Source: Isoetes taiwanensis
Lineage: Eukaryota; Streptophyta; Lycopodiopsida; Isoetales; Isoetaceae
NCBI GenBank assembly: GCA_021234155.1
Contig: JAJEKV010000058.1
Span: forward strand, 3,043,412-3,107,411
Length of the DNA stretch: 64,000 nucleotides
Reading direction: 5' to 3'
The translations under genes were made by a program, and so were the position numbers. Below the pieces are notes generated by a model. The model saw only the letters and a program-made list of their open reading frames with translations, ran no database searches and was not told the DNA's origin. Positions 13,101-23,699 of the stretch are shown piece after piece; position 1 is the stretch's first letter; each line of letters opens with the position of its first letter.

Positions 13101-13740
13101 AAAAAAAAATAGAGATTGATTACCACAGATTCTCCAAAACAACCTCTCTCGGAATTGCTCCAAGCCCGCCCCACACTGCCTAACGCCACGAGATCATTGC
13201 AAAGCTACGGATCTTCCACGGCATGGAACCAACAGGGGACATGGGCGTGAGAAGCCTTGCCCTTTATCGATGTTCTCCTCATGGACATGGTGACAAAGAC
13301 ACAGCAATCGCCAAGCCCAAATCAGCCCCTCGCAGATGAAGAAGCAAGAATCAAAGGCAACATCCCCATCTCATCGGTGTAGCCAACCCAACAACAAGGC
13401 GAACCAAATTAGAATGGCGATCACCGGGTTGCCATCTCCGGGCTCACGATGTCTTATCCGCCCCCTCAACAATGCAAAAAAACTTTATACCATTTCTTAC
13501 CGAAACCGAGATGCCCCGAGATCATTCTAATGATTTCAACATGACTACACCACACAACCTTCAACAACCTACACATGGTTTTGATATGGTACACATTATC
13601 AAGTGTCAATTTTATTTTATCAGGTCTTCCCATATTTTCTGGTGAGGGAAATGAGAAATAATAGGCTTGGATTTCCAGAGAGTATAATATTTTGTGGAAT
13701 ATTTTAGAATAATATGGAAGAATGGCTATGGGATTCAAGT
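10130..13740. other. Stretch without a recognised gene
   Basis: Minus-strand open frames at 11294-11665, 11652-11846 and 11818-12183 lie end to end, overlap slightly and might be one broken protein-coding unit, but I recognise no domain. Two places (10199-10217 and 12747-12765) contain a ggggatttgaacccc-like sequence resembling a tRNA T-arm on the minus strand, without the rest of a tRNA. Confidence 0.45.
12253..12303. repeat. Hairpin-forming inverted repeat
   Basis: CGTTCTTAGC at 12253-12262 pairs with GCTAAGAACG at 12294-12303. Further pairing inside the loop edge (ggg with cct) gives a stem of about 13 bp around a 25-nt loop. It is not followed by a T-run, and I do not assign it a function. 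Confidence 0.7.
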
Positions 13741-14581
13741 GATAAAGATGAGGAAGATTTATCGCAGCTAGATGGAAAATGGAGATCTAATGTCCAATTG
13801 TAACAGCAACTAGAGGCAGTAGGAGCGAAAGCACATTGGACGAACAATACATGTTCAGGAAAGATTTAATTCCACCTTGGAAGTACAAAAGAGAAGCATA
13901 GCATAAGTGTACCATGTGTGTAAGCTAGGAGCTTAAAAAAGGGTGCAGGTTTAAGGATTTGAAGGCCCGAGTTGTCCTTTGTGCCGAATTGGTAGCTCTA
14001 TAAACCCTACCTTCGGTTTTGGAGCAAAAGAATGGCAAGGATCCCACTTGCCAGCTTGAATTGCTACTTCTATTTAGGCGAGATGAAATAGGGCTGCAAA
14101 GAAAAAAGAATGATATGATTGTAGTTTTATTAGCAGTTTGGGTAGATGTGCTGGGCAGAGACTGCAACAATTGAGCAGGAAATCATAGGCTATGGCATAA
14201 GAAACAGGCTACGACAAATCAAAGCAAACAAAAAGGAAAGATAAATTTTGCAATGGTGAATCGAAATGAACAAGTTACTTGGGAAACAAGCTCCAAAACC
14301 ATTGCCGCTAGACGAAAACTAAAGCTTAGCTATGGCATGGCTCGGTTAGCACTATATGGCGACCTTTCATGATGTCATGAATTTTGATTGACTTCCAGGT
14401 TCACATGTTTGTCTATGAATAGTATTATAGGCAAACCAGTTGAGAATAGTGAAACCTATTATTAGGCAAAGTACCATGACCCTTCATACTTTGCAACGTG
14501 ATACTTGAATCCATCTATCTCTACTTCAGGTGTGATAGATCCTAATGAATCGGTTGGAATCTTGCATATTGGTGTTTCATT

Positions 14582-15351
14582 AGTGGCTTATGCCATGTTC
14601 GACCATTCCAAACCATGTCTTTTCATAAACATTTCTTTTGATTCTTATAATGTTATGTTCCTACTTAAATATGATATTGTTCTTTTTAGCAAACTATCCC
14701 AGTTTCATTTAATAATAATGGCGCCATGGTGGAATTCCTTACCTCAAGTTCCTTTGCATGGAAGTGTCTAGTTAGTCTTTTCACTTTTAGCTATTTAGTT
14801 GTCGATGTGTTGCACCCTCACACCTCTACTCCATACAACATTGTAGGTGTCACTGTCATATTGAACATAATATGTGTTTTTATTCCCCAGTCTATTATTT
14901 CATTCTTTGTTGCCATCTTTAGTGACTTATGCCATGTTTGATCATCCCAAACCATGTCTCTTCATAGACATTTCTTTTTATTCTTCTCTTGCTTGCCTTA
15001 CCAGTTTGAGTCTTGATAAATATGTTATGTTCCTAGTTAAATATGATATTGTTCTTTCTAGCCCCAAAACCTCAAATGTAACCATCCCAGTTTTATATAA
15101 TAATAATGGCATTAAGAGTGGAATTCCTTACCTCAAGTTCCTTTGCTGGAAGTGTTTAATTAATCTTTTCACTTTTAGCTATTTAGTTGTCGATGTGTTG
15201 CGCCCTCATACCTATATTCCATACAATAGTGCATGTGCCACTGTCATACTGAACATAATATGTATTTTTATTCTTTAGTTTGTTATTGCATTCTCTGCGC
15301 AGATTGACCGCAACCCATAGTAATTCTTTATTGATGTTTGCCATCTTTCTT
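14582..15351 (-). repeat. Tandem duplication of about 340-380 bp within LINE-derived DNA
   Basis: Copy A runs 14582-14920 and copy B starts at 14921 (agtgacttatgccatgtt) and continues to about 15351. They share long blocks such as cttacctcaagttcctttgc and ctatttagttgtcgatgtgt. Copy B has an extra block of about 40 bp (about 14989-15028). Because B continues directly into the LINE RT fragment, the duplication appears to have arisen in the LINE or just after its insertion. Confidence 0.85.
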
Positions 15352-15760
15352 CTAGCCCTTGTTTCCAAGTTCATCTCACCCCCATCTTGTACCCTAGGTA
15401 TCGATTGCTGTTTCCACTAGTTGTGCCATGTATTTGACCCCTTCCTTCTCTCTGAGTGCCCTGCCAAAGCTTATTACTTTTGTTTTTTCCAGGTTCACCA
15501 TTAGTCTTGTGCGGGTGCAAAATTCTTCCAGTATCTCCATCATCATCCCTAATCCTTTCATGTCCATTGTCATTAAGATCATATCATCCACATATAATAT
15601 ATTTGGCACTCTGCTCCCTCCAACCTTGTGGTGCATATATGTCCCCTCGATTTTCCTTAGGAATGCTCCTAATGTATCTCAGACACAAAAGATTTTGGGC
15701 GACATAGGGCATTCCGCTTTGACTCCAACATCACATTCAAGTAGCATCATCTTCTAATCT
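15180..15760 (-). mobile_element. LINE reverse transcriptase fragment
   Basis: On the minus strand 15636-15394 reads VPNILYVDDMILM followed by a helix and VNLEKTKVISFG. This is the catalytic Y-x-D-D palm motif and the following NxxKT region of LINE RT. Flanking frames up to about 15760 continue the RT core out of frame. Lower coordinates (15374-15183) contain a decayed C-terminal segment. It is an inactive fragment on the same strand as the LINE at 1.3-3.5 kb and possibly of a related family. Confidence 0.75.
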
Positions 15761-16079
15761 CATCTTAGCTTCCACCTTCTCGCATATTATGGCGATTGGC
15801 ACCATTAGTTTGTATGGAAGTTCGAATTTTTGGAGTCTGAGCAATAGTTTGTCTCTTGGGATATTAAATAGCATGATCTCAATATATACTTGACCATGGG
15901 ATATTAGATTAGGATTGGAATTTTGAAATACACCTCCGCTAGTTAATGTAGAAATGTATGAATATGAAACCGCATATAGTTCTAGAAAATCACAATACTA
16001 TATTTTTTTTTAAAGATGCAATGACAATTTACAAATTATAAAAGACATCTAGGTACTTTCTCATGTATGGGTTTGCTTA

Positions 16080-16724
16080 ATGTTTGAATAGAGTTTGTTG
16101 TGCTTCAAAAAAATTAGAATTACAAAAGACCATATCTATAGTGCTTTGATAGTGGTTAATTATGACAATTGTTTTGTGGGTGCCTTATGAGTAACCACTA
16201 TGTATAGCCACATCCTTTTAGGTGATATCTATGAATAATTACCATGATAATTAACTTGGTAGTGAAACTATGCGACAAACGACAATCATTTTAAAACATA
16301 TATAGTGATAATATGAGAACTAGCATAAATAACCACTGTGGCATTTAAATTGGTATAGAAACCATGTCATAAACTACTTCAACTTTGTGACAATAGAAAA
16401 TCAATATAAAGAAAACCATTGCTATATTTGAAGAGGTGCTGAAAAACTATGCTACAAATCACTATCGATTTAATAAACCATGCTACGTTAGAAAACCAAC
16501 ATGAGTGACCACCAGTGATGCTAGAAACCATGTAACAAACTACTATCATTTTCAATAAACCATGCTATACCAAAAAATCAACATAAATAACCACCTATAG
16601 TTATGAAAACCATTATATTATGTGGGTTTTAATTAAGAAAGAATTTTTTAGCATAAAAAACCACATCTATAGTGGTTTTTTAGTGATTTATTATAATGGT
16701 TAAATTTTTGGTTGCCTTTAGGTC
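16080..16724 (-). repeat. AAACCAT-rich subterminal-type array (right)
   Basis: AAACCAT, AACCACTA and ACAAACTAC words recur through the segment, mainly in the orientation opposite to the array at 9.5-10.1 kb. Near the end is a perfect 11-bp stem (taaaaaaccac at 16654-16664 with gtggttttttа-type complement at 16672-16682) around a 7-nt loop. The segment ends in aatttttggttgcctt at about 16707-16722. Confidence 0.45.
16264..16620. repeat. Degenerate tandem array, period about 81-94 bp
   Basis: Units start at 16264, 16358, 16441, 16524 and 16605, each with gaaaccatg-like then c/taacaaactac-like sequence. Later units also share aataaaccatgctа-type text. The spacings are 94, 83, 83 and 81 bp. Confidence 0.7.
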
Positions 16725-16739
16725 TCCCTGTCCGATGAA

Positions 16740-17350
16740 GTCATCGAGGTCCGGTTGTTGACGTAGGAGATGTAGGGAGCTCGTCTATCCCAGAGCCCCC
16801 GCCCCTCACTCTGAAGGTTCTTGATGTCGCAGCTCGGTCACGCCTCTCCGTGGATGATTACGGGGTTAAGCTTGTGATGCCTAGCCCAAGTGGTGGAGCT
16901 GTCCCCGCGTGGTTCTCGATCCCTCTTCAAAGCTCGGGTTCCCGCCACCTTGTCGCCTTTCTTATGCCGAGTCGACGTCAATGATGTCCTCCATATCCCA
17001 CCCACGCCCTTCATCTTCCTCCCCTCTTCTTCCCTCTCGTACTCCAGGGATCATTTGCTCTTCTTCTCCTCACACCATCGCCATAGGCTCAATGTCTAGG
17101 GGTTGGACAGATGGTTCCCCATCCGGTTTGGGCTCTATGGGATAGGAAAATAGCTACAAAAATGGTAAGAGAAATATCTCCTATTTACAGATAACGACAT
17201 ATAATTAGGCAAGCTGCCAGCCTTGTTTCTAAGCACTTGTCTATCTTGGGATGTCCCGCAGAGTCGCGGCAAGGCCATGCTTGGGGCAAAGTATCCTATG
17301 CAAGGTAGAAGTTCTACTAGAGAAGCATGGAATTCAGCCATAATCTCCGG
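16740..17350 (+). other. GC-rich patch with an open, proline/serine-rich frame
   Basis: From about 16756 to 16982 one + frame stays open without an ATG and reads as a P/S/V-rich peptide (for example IPEPPPLTLKVLDVAARSRL). Composition differs sharply from the AT-rich neighbours. I recognise no family; it may be a decayed transposon coding piece. Confidence 0.3.
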
Positions 17351-17760
17351 TAATAGGGAGTAGTATTAATGGTTGCATCCACATCAATCTCCTTCCTTAC
17401 AAAGACTTTGCTAAGATTGAGTTGATGTTGGCCTCAACCACATGAGCGGTGGCACCGCACCATGCGCCTAAATGCAGATGTTGCCATGGTACTAGAGCAA
17501 ATGGGGATGTCAAAACAGATGGGGAAGTGCCTTTGGGAGCTGAAAATCGCCTTGGAGTGAGGAGCAAATGGGTAGGGTGCACCTTAGAATCATAGATATT
17601 CCTAACCCAAAATTTTTTCAAAATTAGGGTTTTGTCTATAAATAGGACCACAACCCTTTCTTAGGCAAACTAGGTTAAAGAGTGCATTCTAAGGATCCTA
17701 TTGCAACAAATTTCATCTAATTTGGAGAAAATTGGGGCAAGTTAGGTCAATTTTAGTGTG

Positions 17761-18030
17761 ACCACTCACAGTCTGCCGCGAGAGGCTAATCCAAAAATCT
17801 CCGGATTGGCTGATCTCGCGGAGGGGTGGGGCTCTATTTAGCTCTAGGATGACTCAATTTAGGTGCCCGAAGGGTCAAATCCTACTTATCTCGACGAGTT
17901 AGGTTGGATTGTGCCCTTTTCTGTTTGGTCAAATATTGGCAAGGATCACAGGGACCACTCACCTGCCAGTCTTGGAGGCTAATCCAAAAATCTCCGATTG
18001 GCTCAAGACTCTCGTGGAGGGTGTGGGGCC
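17761..18030. repeat. Direct repeat of about 75 bp, each copy able to fold into a hairpin
   Basis: Copy 1 (17761-17832) and copy 2 (about 17953-18030) share gaccactcac, a ggctaatccaaaaatctcc core and a ggagggg/gtgggg tail. In copy 1 the outer stem is ccgcgaga with tctcgcgg; in copy 2 it is agtcttg with caagact. The inner stem (ggctaatc with gattggct) is common to both. Confidence 0.75.
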
Positions 18031-18241
18031 AAAACACCGAGTTTTGCTCCAACTTTGGTAATTCCAAATGCACGGATATCATTAATACAACCTAGATACT
18101 TACAATTTTACACATTATCACATGACCAAAACATAAATTTGTATTTACAAAAGTCCTCGTATTTACAAATCTTCCTTTTTAATAAATCTAGCTAATTTCA
18201 TATCTTTAGGCATACATGTTACTCTTTCGCATGGAGGGCAC

Positions 18242-19410
18242 ATGCTAAAGAGTCTTCAAAATGTTGGACTATCCTCCGCTTACGCGCCTCACCGTAGTGT
18301 GAGTAACATATCATCTACATTTACCCTCTTGGTGTTGTCAAACTCCCTGCAAAATTTCAGGGTGAGTCTCCCCAAAGGCTACTGTGGGATCAATGGCCGG
18401 GTATCTCCTCCGAAAGTGGCGGATCTCAAAGCGGCTCGCCAATGTGAATCTGCCTTTCTCTTCATCGGCTTCTTGGCCGGGGTCTTGGTCTTTCACGGGG
18501 GCGGGGGTGTTCTTCTTGGGCGACTGCCTCCCTCCCGTAAAGTCACCTTGTGCTCCTCGTAATACTTGGAGTACTCCTCGTGCATTTTCATGTCTTGGTT
18601 GTACTCCTTGAGCCTCTTTATGTACTCTTGCTGGGTGCTTGGTACATAGGACTCTCTTCTTGGAGGAGCTGCTTAGAGATCCATTTGCTTGGGAAGCTTC
18701 TTTAGTGAGGGCCATTTTGGGATAAGGGGTGCTCCTGGCTGCTGGCTCCTCCTCTTACGGCACTGCATTTGAAGGTCCCAAGCCTTCGGTAGGCGGGGGA
18801 CCCTTATCTCATCATCTGACTTCGGTGTTCTGACTCCACTATTCACGACTCCTTTGGCGGCGTTGTTTTTCGTCTTCGTCCCGAGATTTCTTGGCCTCGA
18901 GGGTCCTTTCCTTTCTCCTCTCTCCTCTCTTCTTGCGCTCCTCTTTTTCTCCTCTTGCTCCAAATTCTCTTCCTTCCTCTTCCTTTTTAATTCTCTCTTC
19001 TCCTTCCCTCTCTTCTCCATCTCCTTCCAATCTCTCGGACCATTTCTTCACGTCATCCGCTTTCGTCCTCTGCCTCCTGGATTCGCCCATCACCACGGCT
19101 CTCGGGGTTCTCACCCCGCTCTTCCTTGTGTTGGGCATGCTCCTCCTCCTCTCTTGATGCTTTTGATCCTCCTCTTGGGCATCAGAGTTTGCATTTTGGG
19201 TCTTTGCTCTCTCGCCCTACCGCTCCCTCGAGGCCCCGACTTGCCTTTGTTACAAGGCGCTCTTGGGCCAGCCCGACGGTTATCCGGCACTACTATTCGG
19301 CGGTTTGTTTGGTTGGGCCATGTTTTGAAATGGTCTAATCGCCTTCGGCGGCTTAAAAATCGCCTTCTTGAACGACGGCGACTAATTGAAGAAGGAAGGT
19401 GTAAATGAGG
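18242..19410 (-). pseudogene. Gag-like charged protein of a minus-strand LTR retrotransposon (probable)
   Basis: Three minus-strand frames (about 19408-18839, 19020-18673 and 18715-18338) join into one product broken by frameshifts. It has a hydrophilic start, a long Glu/Lys/Arg-rich stretch probably forming a coiled coil (about 19030-18860), then a basic/Pro-rich part. A primer-binding-site-like sequence lies about 160 bp upstream, so I infer a retrotransposon gag. I do not recognise the family, and the plus-strand open frames here are its shadow. Confidence 0.45.
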
Positions 19411-19569
19411 AACCCTAAAGGTCTATTTATATGTCCACGGGGTTTTAGGGTTTGGACCTGCAAATTCATGTTGTACAATCCCGCAAGGTGGCTATTCCCA
19501 AGATTGGAAGTCTACCGTTAGTCCTAATAGGGAATGATTAGGTGCTCGATCTTGGTCCGCCAAGATCAT

Positions 19570-19582
19570 GCTCTAATACTAT
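19570..19582 (-). other. Primer-binding site on the minus strand
   Basis: On the minus strand this reads TAGTATTAGAGC followed by ATGATC, which matches the tRNA-Met-type site TGGTATCAGAGC with two transitions, the kind of change expected from methylated-cytosine decay. It places a 5' LTR at higher coordinates. Confidence 0.55.
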
Positions 19583-19585
19583 CAA

Positions 19586-20640
19586 GGATCCCCTACTTCA
19601 GTTTACGATGCTTCCATCGTGTCCCAGAAGGTGGAGTTCATCCCCCGAGCCAAACTAGCAGGGGCCATCCACCTGACACTAATCCCATGAACTGTGCCAG
19701 TGAGGGAAGAGTGGATGGGTCATTTGCCCATCTTCCTTCGGACCCCGTCCCTAGGCTACAAAGCGTGAATAAACATGAGCACATAACATCAAGACATCAA
19801 TAAGCTCACCTCGAAGGGTGAACACATCATAACATCACATGTACAACAACATCAATAGCATCAACATGGGGAGATCCTACCTGGAGCTCGACTCATAGAG
19901 GATCGACCATTCTTGGATCTCCGAAGTCAATCACCGGCCGTATACGGGGGAAGGAGAGGAAGCGATTTTTCCCATTAAAAATTTGAATTTTTTTCATCAC
20001 TTTCATCGACCCTTGTGACTAATATAGTTGCCCTAAAAATGTATAAAAATAGCATACTGGGTGTTTGAAGCTTAGCTCACACCTTGTACCTTAGTCACAT
20101 GAGTGACGACCAGGGATCTCCAAACATCAATGCGGAGGCGAATTCATGACAATGGAATTGGATGGCATAGAATATGGTCGTTGTGTAGTCCACTCCATCC
20201 GCCCCTCCCATGCATACTTTGCATATAGGCTGATGGGTCTTGGGGCGGACCCGCGGCTGACGGGGGCATAGCCAAAGGGGCTACTCTTGGGTTGCATCTC
20301 CCCAATCCCGATGAGGTAGGATGAGATCACTCTCCTCCAGAGGGTGCATGCCAATGGCGGGCGGACTAGAGAGCCACCTTACGTCTCCGACTTCAACTCC
20401 ATTGAAGGTGGCCTCACCACCCAAGAGGTGTCGAGCCCATACTTTGGCCACATACAGTGCCAAGGTATTAGGCCTAGCCCACAATGTTTCCCGGTAGGCC
20501 TTACACACCAGAGAAATCAATTGCCATCGGACAAGCCCTCCTTGTCGGCCAGTCCCCAGCTCCTCACACACAAGATAGGCGGGTTCTTATACCCGCCGCA
20601 TTTAATTGGGATTTAAATGAGGCTGATTAGAAGCATCATT
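19586..20640 (-). mobile_element. Probable 5' LTR of the minus-strand element
   Basis: The sequence immediately beyond the PBS is comparatively GC-rich, non-coding, and has no recognisable ORF. The outer boundary is not resolved, and no matching 3' LTR was seen on the low-coordinate side. This rests mainly on the PBS position. Confidence 0.35.
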
Positions 20641-21259
20641 CTACAAGGTCTGGGTCTCTACCCCACTTCCCAATACACAAGAGTGTGAACAAATCATCCA
20701 TCAAAGATAACAATGAACCAAAGTAACATAATATCATAAGAATCTATCCTAAACATACATGGTTAGGGTTCATTGGTCAGTTCTTGGCATCTACAGATAG
20801 GATAAGGTCAAGAATGGGCAATGGGCTGGTCTACACATTCTATGAATGAAGCTTGGATGATGGCACCTACGATCCACGGCTGGCCGGCATTCCTCCCGAA
20901 GGCATCCATGATTCTTTGTTGTCAAGCTAAAAGTGACCGAGGTGGGTCTTGGGCTCGCCGAGAATGCCGGCTCGGTTAGGCCAAGCTACGGCAGGTCGAT
21001 CTCTAAGATCAGTCTTTGAAGATGACTGCAACATGCTCAAATCTTGATGTCTTGCATCAAGGCAACCTGGCTCTAATCTCGATGCTCCCGGAGGGTGGGC
21101 GCTTTAGAGCTCCTCCCCTTTATAGAAGGGGTACCTTTTAGGGTACACTCTTTTAGGGTAGACAAGGAAAGGTCAGGCCGTTATGCCATGGCGGTTAGCG
21201 ATATATATTTACATGTTATAGACATGTGCAATATATTGGGATCTAGGGGTCACGTCCCA

Positions 21260-21775
21260 TGGGTATCGATACGACTAGAGTATACATATAGTGATGCGAC
21301 CGGGAGGGGGATTTATCTTGCGAAAAATCCACATCAGGTTTTATTATATCTTTAGGCGGAGGAGCAATTACTTGGAAAAGCAAAAAACAAAAGGCCATTG
21401 CAATGTCCTCTGCAGAAGCTGAGTATACATGATCATCTCTGGTTGCTAAAGAGATAACATGGTTAAGAAGGTTGTTGGAGGAGCTAGAATACAAGCAAAC
21501 AAGGCCAACTCAGATTTAACTGACAGCCAAAGCAGTATTGCTTTAGTAAAAAATCATGTGCATCATGAGAGGACTAAGCATGTTGAATTAAACATCCACT
21601 TTATCAGAGACTTGGCTGCCAAACAGTATATTGAAATGGTGTATGTCAACACAGCAAGACAGATAGCAGATATTTTCACAAAGGCTCTACCAGAAAACAA
21701 GTTCAAACAGTTCAAGTCGACAATTTTAGGTTCTGAGAATGATGTCTTTGAGGAGGAATCTCAGAGGAACTAATT
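21260..21775 (+). pseudogene. Ty1/copia RNase H fragment
   Basis: The end of copia pol. Around 21300-21350 an STSG-type motif is out of frame, then come a W-x-S-K-K-Q-like segment and SSAEAEY (about 21405-21425). A continuous frame at 21459-21773 then carries TDSQSSIALVKN, HERTKHVELNIHFIRD and an ADIFTKALP terminus. These are the standard RNase H landmarks of plant copia elements. Reverse transcriptase is missing upstream, so it is a 3' fragment with frameshifts. Confidence 0.88.
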
Positions 21776-22270
21776 AGATCATCACATAATTCTTACCTCA
21801 GCCATTCTATACATATACTGTACATATAATTGTGCATAAGACATGTTTAGAACATGGAACCCCAAGATATTATAAAGGGTTCATAGGTTCAATGGATAAT
21901 TTTTAACCTAATACTATTTTTATTGTTTGAGTGGCCCAAACTTTGGGAGGCAAAATCCTTTTGAATAGGATTTTGGCAAGTCGACCAAATTCGATGCCTA
22001 GACCGTCGAAGCACAGGGTATTTAAATCCAAGAAGGTCGACTCTTCAATGAGTTGGCTAGAAATAAAAGCAAGGAGGAACTTGGTATTCGAATTGAGCTG
22101 CATTGGTTGTATCTCATTGGGTCAACCTAGCTACTGATAACTTTCGGTCAATATTTGCTACAGTGAACTCAATGGTTATTGGATGTAATATTTATTTGGT
22201 GCAAAGTGAAAGACTAAATTCTTCACCAATATTATAACTTTTGTCAAGCTAGAACCCATTAGTTCTAGTC

Positions 22271-22800
22271 TTAAGTTAGACAAGATCTCGAGTTGTCTAA
22301 GACAAGCCCGCGGCGGCCCTTAGCTAAATGCGGCCGGACCGACCACGCAGTTTCGACCGACACGTCGCCTTCCGCTAGGTCGTCGATGAACGACGTCAAG
22401 CCGATGTGCCATGACACGACGCCGGCCCACCGCGGGTAAATGAAGACCCGCCATGCAAGCCGCCACATCGCCAGCCGGCTGGTCGCCGATAACGACGCCA
22501 AGTTGACGTGCCATGACACGCGTCCGACCGACGCGGGTAAATAGCAGAAAGCCACCAAAGAATAAACTGTGCCACGCAGTTTGGGTTAAGCACGCCACCG
22601 CGTTTCGCCGATAAACGACGCTTTGCCGATGCGCCGCGACACGCAGTAAAGCCACTGCCCCGGGGCACTGCCACGCAGTTTTACCGACGACACGCCAATA
22701 GAGGTTTCCGCTGCTCAACGACGCCTTCGGCTGCTTATCGACGACCATACGCCATCCACGCCAACGCCGACCGTCCCTTGTAGTGTCTGCTGCAGTTCTC
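22271..22800 (+). mobile_element. GC-rich LTR segment with internal tandem repeats
   Basis: A CpG-rich block in otherwise AT-rich DNA. Units of about 105-125 bp beginning gtcg-tcgatgaacgacg (about 22380), gtcgccgataacgacg (about 22482) and ttcgccgataaacgacg (about 22606) share cgatgtgccatgacacg-like cores, with a partial unit near 22715. A primer-binding site follows at 22807, so I read it as the right part of a 5' LTR. The open frames across it (minus 22320-22748) reflect repeat composition. Confidence 0.55.
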
Positions 22801-22806
22801 GCCGCT

Positions 22807-22819
22807 TGGTATCGTGAGC
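22807..22819 (+). other. Retrotransposon primer-binding site
   Basis: TGGTATCGTGAGC resembles the tRNA-Met-type PBS TGGTATCAGAGC. It sits between the GC-rich LTR-like block and a gag region. Confidence 0.55.
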
Positions 22820-22919
22820 AATGTTGGATCTTAGGGGAGTTTGGGAATCATTTGTACCTCTGGTAATTATTATTGCTCCTATTGTCTATGTCTTGATATT
22901 AGGGAGATCATGGATCTTT

Positions 22920-23680
22920 GGTGGTGCTAGCGGTCAAGGGGAGAGATGGAGTTCAAGATATAACTAGTATCTTGCAAGCTATCCAAAGAAGATCTGCGAC
23001 AAAGTGCATCACAATAAAAAGAGTGAGGATGAGAAAGCAATTGAGGAGGTGTTAAAGGTCACCAAAAGAGAAGTGTTCCTAAGGGAGAACACAACAAGAG
23101 ATGATCTTGATGCCCGCTCCGTGGGGTGGTGTTCTATTTTGATTTGATCAAAGCGCCAGGATTTTGTGAAGGCTCTCCTTGCTCGGGCAATGGTAGGAGG
23201 CTTTACAAGAGTTTGATGGGAGACATGCTTGATTGATCTGGGGAAGACTCAGTACCCAGCTACATGGGCTGATTTTAAGGCAGTCTGTGAGGGCCATTTC
23301 ACCCCTCGGGATACAAGGTTGAGAAGATGAACGAGTTCTTTGATTGTGTACAAACTGGCATAGTGTCGGAATACAATGAGAAATTTAGAAGATTGCGACC
23401 TCATTGTCTGTGATGGATAAAATCAAGTCATGTTCCAAATTTATGAAAAGCGTTTATGTAGTTATCAAGAGTAATGTCGAGGTGGCCGATAAAGATCTTG
23501 AGGAAGTTGTTCATATTGTCAAACGTCGAGAAACAAATTTGGCGAGAAAAAGTTGCGTTAGACATTCAAAGAAAGAGATGCATTACACCTTTCTCTTGGC
23601 CACTTAGAACTTCGTATAGCGAAGGCGATCATTTAGAGGGGGAGCCATCCGCTAGCCAATATGTGGACGTCGAGTAATAA
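22920..23680 (+). pseudogene. Gypsy-type gag remnant
   Basis: Frames read through several stops. A central part at about 23260-23400 is typical of the retrotransposon gag domain: ATWADFKAVCEGHFTPR, then an N-E-F-F-D segment and V-S-E-Y-N-E-K-F-R-R-L. Upstream is a helical region ending in LLARAMVGG. After about 23700 I cannot follow protease or RT with confidence. Confidence 0.65.
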
Positions 23681-23699
23681 CACGAGGAATTGGGCAAGT

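Noticed and set aside
18854-19408. 184-codon plus-strand open frame rich in Ser/Leu/Phe
   Set aside because: It is the complement of the Glu/Lys/Arg-rich minus-strand frame, whose neighbouring primer-binding site makes the minus strand the likely coding strand.
22320-22748. 142-codon minus-strand open frame
   Set aside because: It runs through CpG-rich tandem units, repeats its own peptide pattern and lies inside a probable LTR; openness is explained by base composition.
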